A stretch of 64,000 bases of DNA from Atopsyche davidsoni (taxonomy: Eukaryota; Arthropoda; Insecta; Trichoptera; Hydrobiosidae): assembly GCA_022113835.1 (NCBI GenBank), contig JAILWY010000002.1:660501-724500 (forward strand), written 5' to 3'. The notes under the pieces were generated by a model. That model worked only from the letters and a program-made list of their open reading frames with translations. It had not been told where the DNA came from and made no database searches. Shown here piece after piece: positions 60,701-64,000 of this stretch. The position numbers and the translations under genes are program-made. The stretch's first letter is position 1. Each line of letters begins with the position of its first letter.

Positions 60701-63700
60701 AATATTTGATTATATATGTTTGAATGTGTATTATTCATTGTACTTAAAATATTTTTTTTTGTTCCAGGTTTGTGCGACATCTTTTGTAACTTTATTCCTT
60801 TAAAAGTAAGTAAATTTACATTTTTGAATTTTTTATTATCATACATATTGTTTCATGCTTTTAATTTAATTAAATAAACAATGCGATTTACCAATAGTTT
60901 TCTTAAAAATGTAAAAATACCAATTTAGAAATGAATCAAAACTATTAATTTTAATTTATGCAATTTTAATTAGATAATCGATATTCAAAGATGAATAATA
61001 ATAAATATTTTTTTAATTTTATGTTGCAAATGATATTTTTATCCATTAAATAAACGTTATTGAGAAATACGATACGACGAATTGTTTAAATTAACAATAA
61101 AAAAATTGTAATCGTTAAAATTTCCTGCTAAAATTTTTCTATTGAAATATTTAAATCCCGCTGTTTTATACTATCATGGCCAGAAATCTGTTTCGACTTG
61201 AGAAACGTTTTGAACTGCATTCAGAAGATTCCCTCAAAAGGCGAATCTACTCTTTATTAAATAGTCTTTTTGATCATTGGTGTTAAATTGTTACGTTGAA
61301 TATTTTTAAACTGTCTATTTTATAATACTCTTTTTAACGTTTCATATATTTGGTTAAAATGTAAAAAAAATATATTTCGACATTGAGAAATCGGTTATGT
61401 TTTTATTTTTATAAATATAAACAGCTGCATTTTTAAAATAACACATGCGTAACTTTTTTCGTATTTAATAGGTTTTAAATTTGATGACCCACAAATGTGT
61501 CCAATAAATCCCGAAAAAACTTTGAATTTTATACGCAGTTACATCCGGATACATGAGAAAGACATATTTATGTAAAGCAGGTGTTTTGGAATACCTGTCG
61601 ATAAGGAAAGTTTTAATTAACCCATTAGAGCTCGCGAGGCTGCCGGTGTAGCTGAAGATATTTTTTATCACCTGTTTAATAATGATACAAAGTGACATTC
61701 GCTTGGGTTTTTCAGATAAGCTTCTAGAAATCATGCAATGTTTGATTTTAATTAACCTTTTAATTGGTGACCTCTGATATACGTTTAGATAACTGAAGTT
61801 TGTACCAGTTAAATTAACATTTTCTTGTGAACTGTCGTTATGTGGACATCCAATTTTAGTTAAATGCTAAAAAAACATTGTTTACGTTACATTCAATAAA
61901 CTAAAAAACGAAGCACAGACATCTTTTGTATTATCAATTAACTTATAACCGAATTTCATAATTTTTGGGGAAATTATCGATCACTTATTATAAATAGGCT
62001 TAAAGATTATTTTATCAGACGAAATATCTCTTAATGTTTTAGTAAAAAATGAAGATTTAATTCAAAAACCTGCTTTTTATTTCTATTTAATCTGCTTTTA
62101 ATAAAAAATCAATTCATTTTTATTTCAATCACGTATTTTTAATGACAACACTGAGTAGTAAGGTACGGATGCAAGTTTCGGGTTATTATTGAACTTATTT
62201 TCTTAGGTGTTAAGCCGTGTCTAGTATAAACGTATACTTTCAAGTTTTCTTAGAGTTTCAACAGAAACTACAGCCCAAACTTGAAGTCAGCTTAGTAACC
62301 AAACTTACGCGTTCTTGGAGAGATGCGCTTGTCGATGCTACTCATGAGACTTAACCTCGGAGTAACCCGAAACGACCCTAACAGAGACGTGTTACTTTGT
62401 TAATCTTGCATTGATATTAAAAAAAAAAAAGAAGCAAAATTTGAATACGTTTCTTTATTTCATAATATTTTAAATAGGCCTTTAAAAATAGTACTCTTTA
62501 AATCAATTAACCAGAAACATTTATATTCACAGGCGGGTTTCATGTACTTGCACTGAGAATTGATTATTGATTACTAGATGGCTTATAAGTACGTACTATT
62601 ATACTTCATTATAACCAATAGTTAGAATATCTTTCATGTACCCAATGCCATTACAGCAATTATGTATGCAAATTTAGTATTCGATAGCACGAATTGAATA
62701 CACTTAGCGACCACTTAGAATTCAATTAAAATAACTGCAAAAAAAAAACAACGCAAATGAGCTCTAACGTTCAATTTTGCTTTTTGTAAATATATTCAAA
62801 GATTCAGGGTGAATATAAGATAAAAAGTTTATTTTATTATGAAGACGCTTTTTTAATACCTTAAATCTATTAAGATTTTAGAAGTAATGCAATCACACAG
62901 TTTTTTTGTTACAAATGCTAAAATTAATTGCTTAAATAAATAAAATATTATATGAAAGATTACCAAGATTATAGGTTTTTCTATCGTTTTAGAGAATATA
63001 GAGAATTTCAGAATTGTAATTTTTTTCTACTGTTCAAGTAGAGAAAGTTAAAAAAAAAGGTTAAAAAACGTACAATGCCTCGTGTTGATAGTAATGAAAA
63101 TTTTCTTTGAAATGTAGTAATGTATTGAAAAAATACATCTTTTTTTATATTTCTTCCTTCTTCGTTTGTTGTGAATGATTATTGTTTTTTTTTTTTAAAT
63201 ATTATCTTATTTCTTGTTTTAACTTGAACTATCCTAACCAGGTTAGATTTGTTGTGTTGAATAAATGCGTATGCTTATATAATTATCGATATCTCCCATA
63301 AGTTTGAATGTATGTGTACGGCTGGACCGATGGACACACAAATAGGCTGAAATTAAGTATTCGTTTTTTTCTCTGAAGTATTTTACTGGAATTCAACCGA
63401 GCACATTGTGTCAGAATATAAATAATTAAAAAACACGTAAGCACGCCAATTCAGCATGCTTGATAAGTGAGGATTGCTATCTGGATAGACGAACATATGT
63501 GAGACGGTTGCGGCGGTGCCTTTGGCGGGTCTGACGTCACGGCTGATCATTTCTCTGGCACAAACCTCTCCGTGACCGCAGTCCCGCATCAATCCACGTC
63601 CGGGGAATGGATTCGGTAAGTCTGATCAGACGAGTGTCGGATGAAGCCCGATCGCTTACGAAACCATAATAAATTCCTAAATTCTCTAAGGTGACCTTTG

Positions 63701-64000
63701 TTTATTTACTTCGAGTTAAATCCGTTGGAACACAGAGCCTCCATTAGAATGAAACGACGCTGGGAATTGATGTTCACTTTATAAAGGTTTGAATAATGTG
63801 AAAAACAAAGAGACACTATCTCTTTTATCTATTTTTTTAAATTGATATAAATAAATCTTGCTATTTCATCACATTATTGTGACAAATGTAAATTTAAAAG
63901 TATTATTATTTTCAAATAGTAAATAAGAACAAAATTTTGCATAAATCGAAACTCGATACGACTAACAAATCTACTAATAACATTGTTTGACAATCTATTT
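57730..64000. other. AT-rich stretch with islands at 60000-60340 and 63480-63660
   Basis: No gene or known repeat recognised over 6 kb. 60000-60340 is a complex, less AT-rich patch. 63480-63660 contains a CRE palindrome at 63532-63539 and GCGGCGGTGCC; it could be a regulatory element. Frames at 60147-60341, 61465-61734 and 63383-63592 show no motifs. Confidence 0.4.

Overview
The window looks like non-coding DNA from an arthropod, probably an insect. It is strongly AT-rich, full of poly-A/T runs, and carries mariner-type transposons, 5'-truncated LINEs, tRNA-derived repeats, Penelope-type hammerhead repeats and short (CCTAA)n tracts matching the insect telomere motif. I found no convincing host protein-coding exon. 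Nearly every open reading frame above 60 codons is chance or a transposon remnant, so the window reads as upstream DNA plus the start of a very long intron or gene desert.

Layout. 1-1300: diverged tandem repeats and an old tRNA-like repeat. 1302-5038: the most striking object, nine near-identical ~400-bp units each with a tRNA-like core, three on minus followed by six on plus, forming a ~1.28-kb-arm palindrome, the whole block flanked by a 12-bp direct repeat. 5450-6050: an AT microsatellite abutting a deleted mariner. 6-11.5 kb: unique AT-rich DNA with small complex islands. 11.6-18.5 kb: a cluster of CpG-rich islands with promoter-like signals; the best is an initiator plus downstream promoter element at exact spacing (TSS about 17626), followed by a ~620-nt non-coding first exon and a consensus splice donor. 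Two broken mariners sit just upstream (16.1-17.5 kb).

18.5-64 kb: no exon recognised. It holds scattered repeats: tRNA-like inverted-repeat elements (24.0, 28.9 kb), a hammerhead-bearing head-to-head element with an 18-bp target duplication (27.46-27.74 kb), a second family of head-to-head repeats ending in GACCGGT (12.3, 21.9, 23.9, 36.7, 46.8 kb), mariner deletion derivatives (31.4, 50.8 kb) and LINE fragments (15.5, 38.5, 38.9, 49.8, 57.4 kb). Between them lie isolated CpG-richer islands, including a G-quadruplex-prone tract at 39.37 kb and a triple E-box at 54.7 kb, that are candidate regulatory elements.

The most unusual material is the short non-coding retroelement-like families that share one architecture: two copies of a small structured RNA (tRNA-like or hammerhead) in inverted arrangement with tails pointing outward, bounded by direct repeats of 9-18 bp. 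All functional statements are inference from sequence; no search was run.
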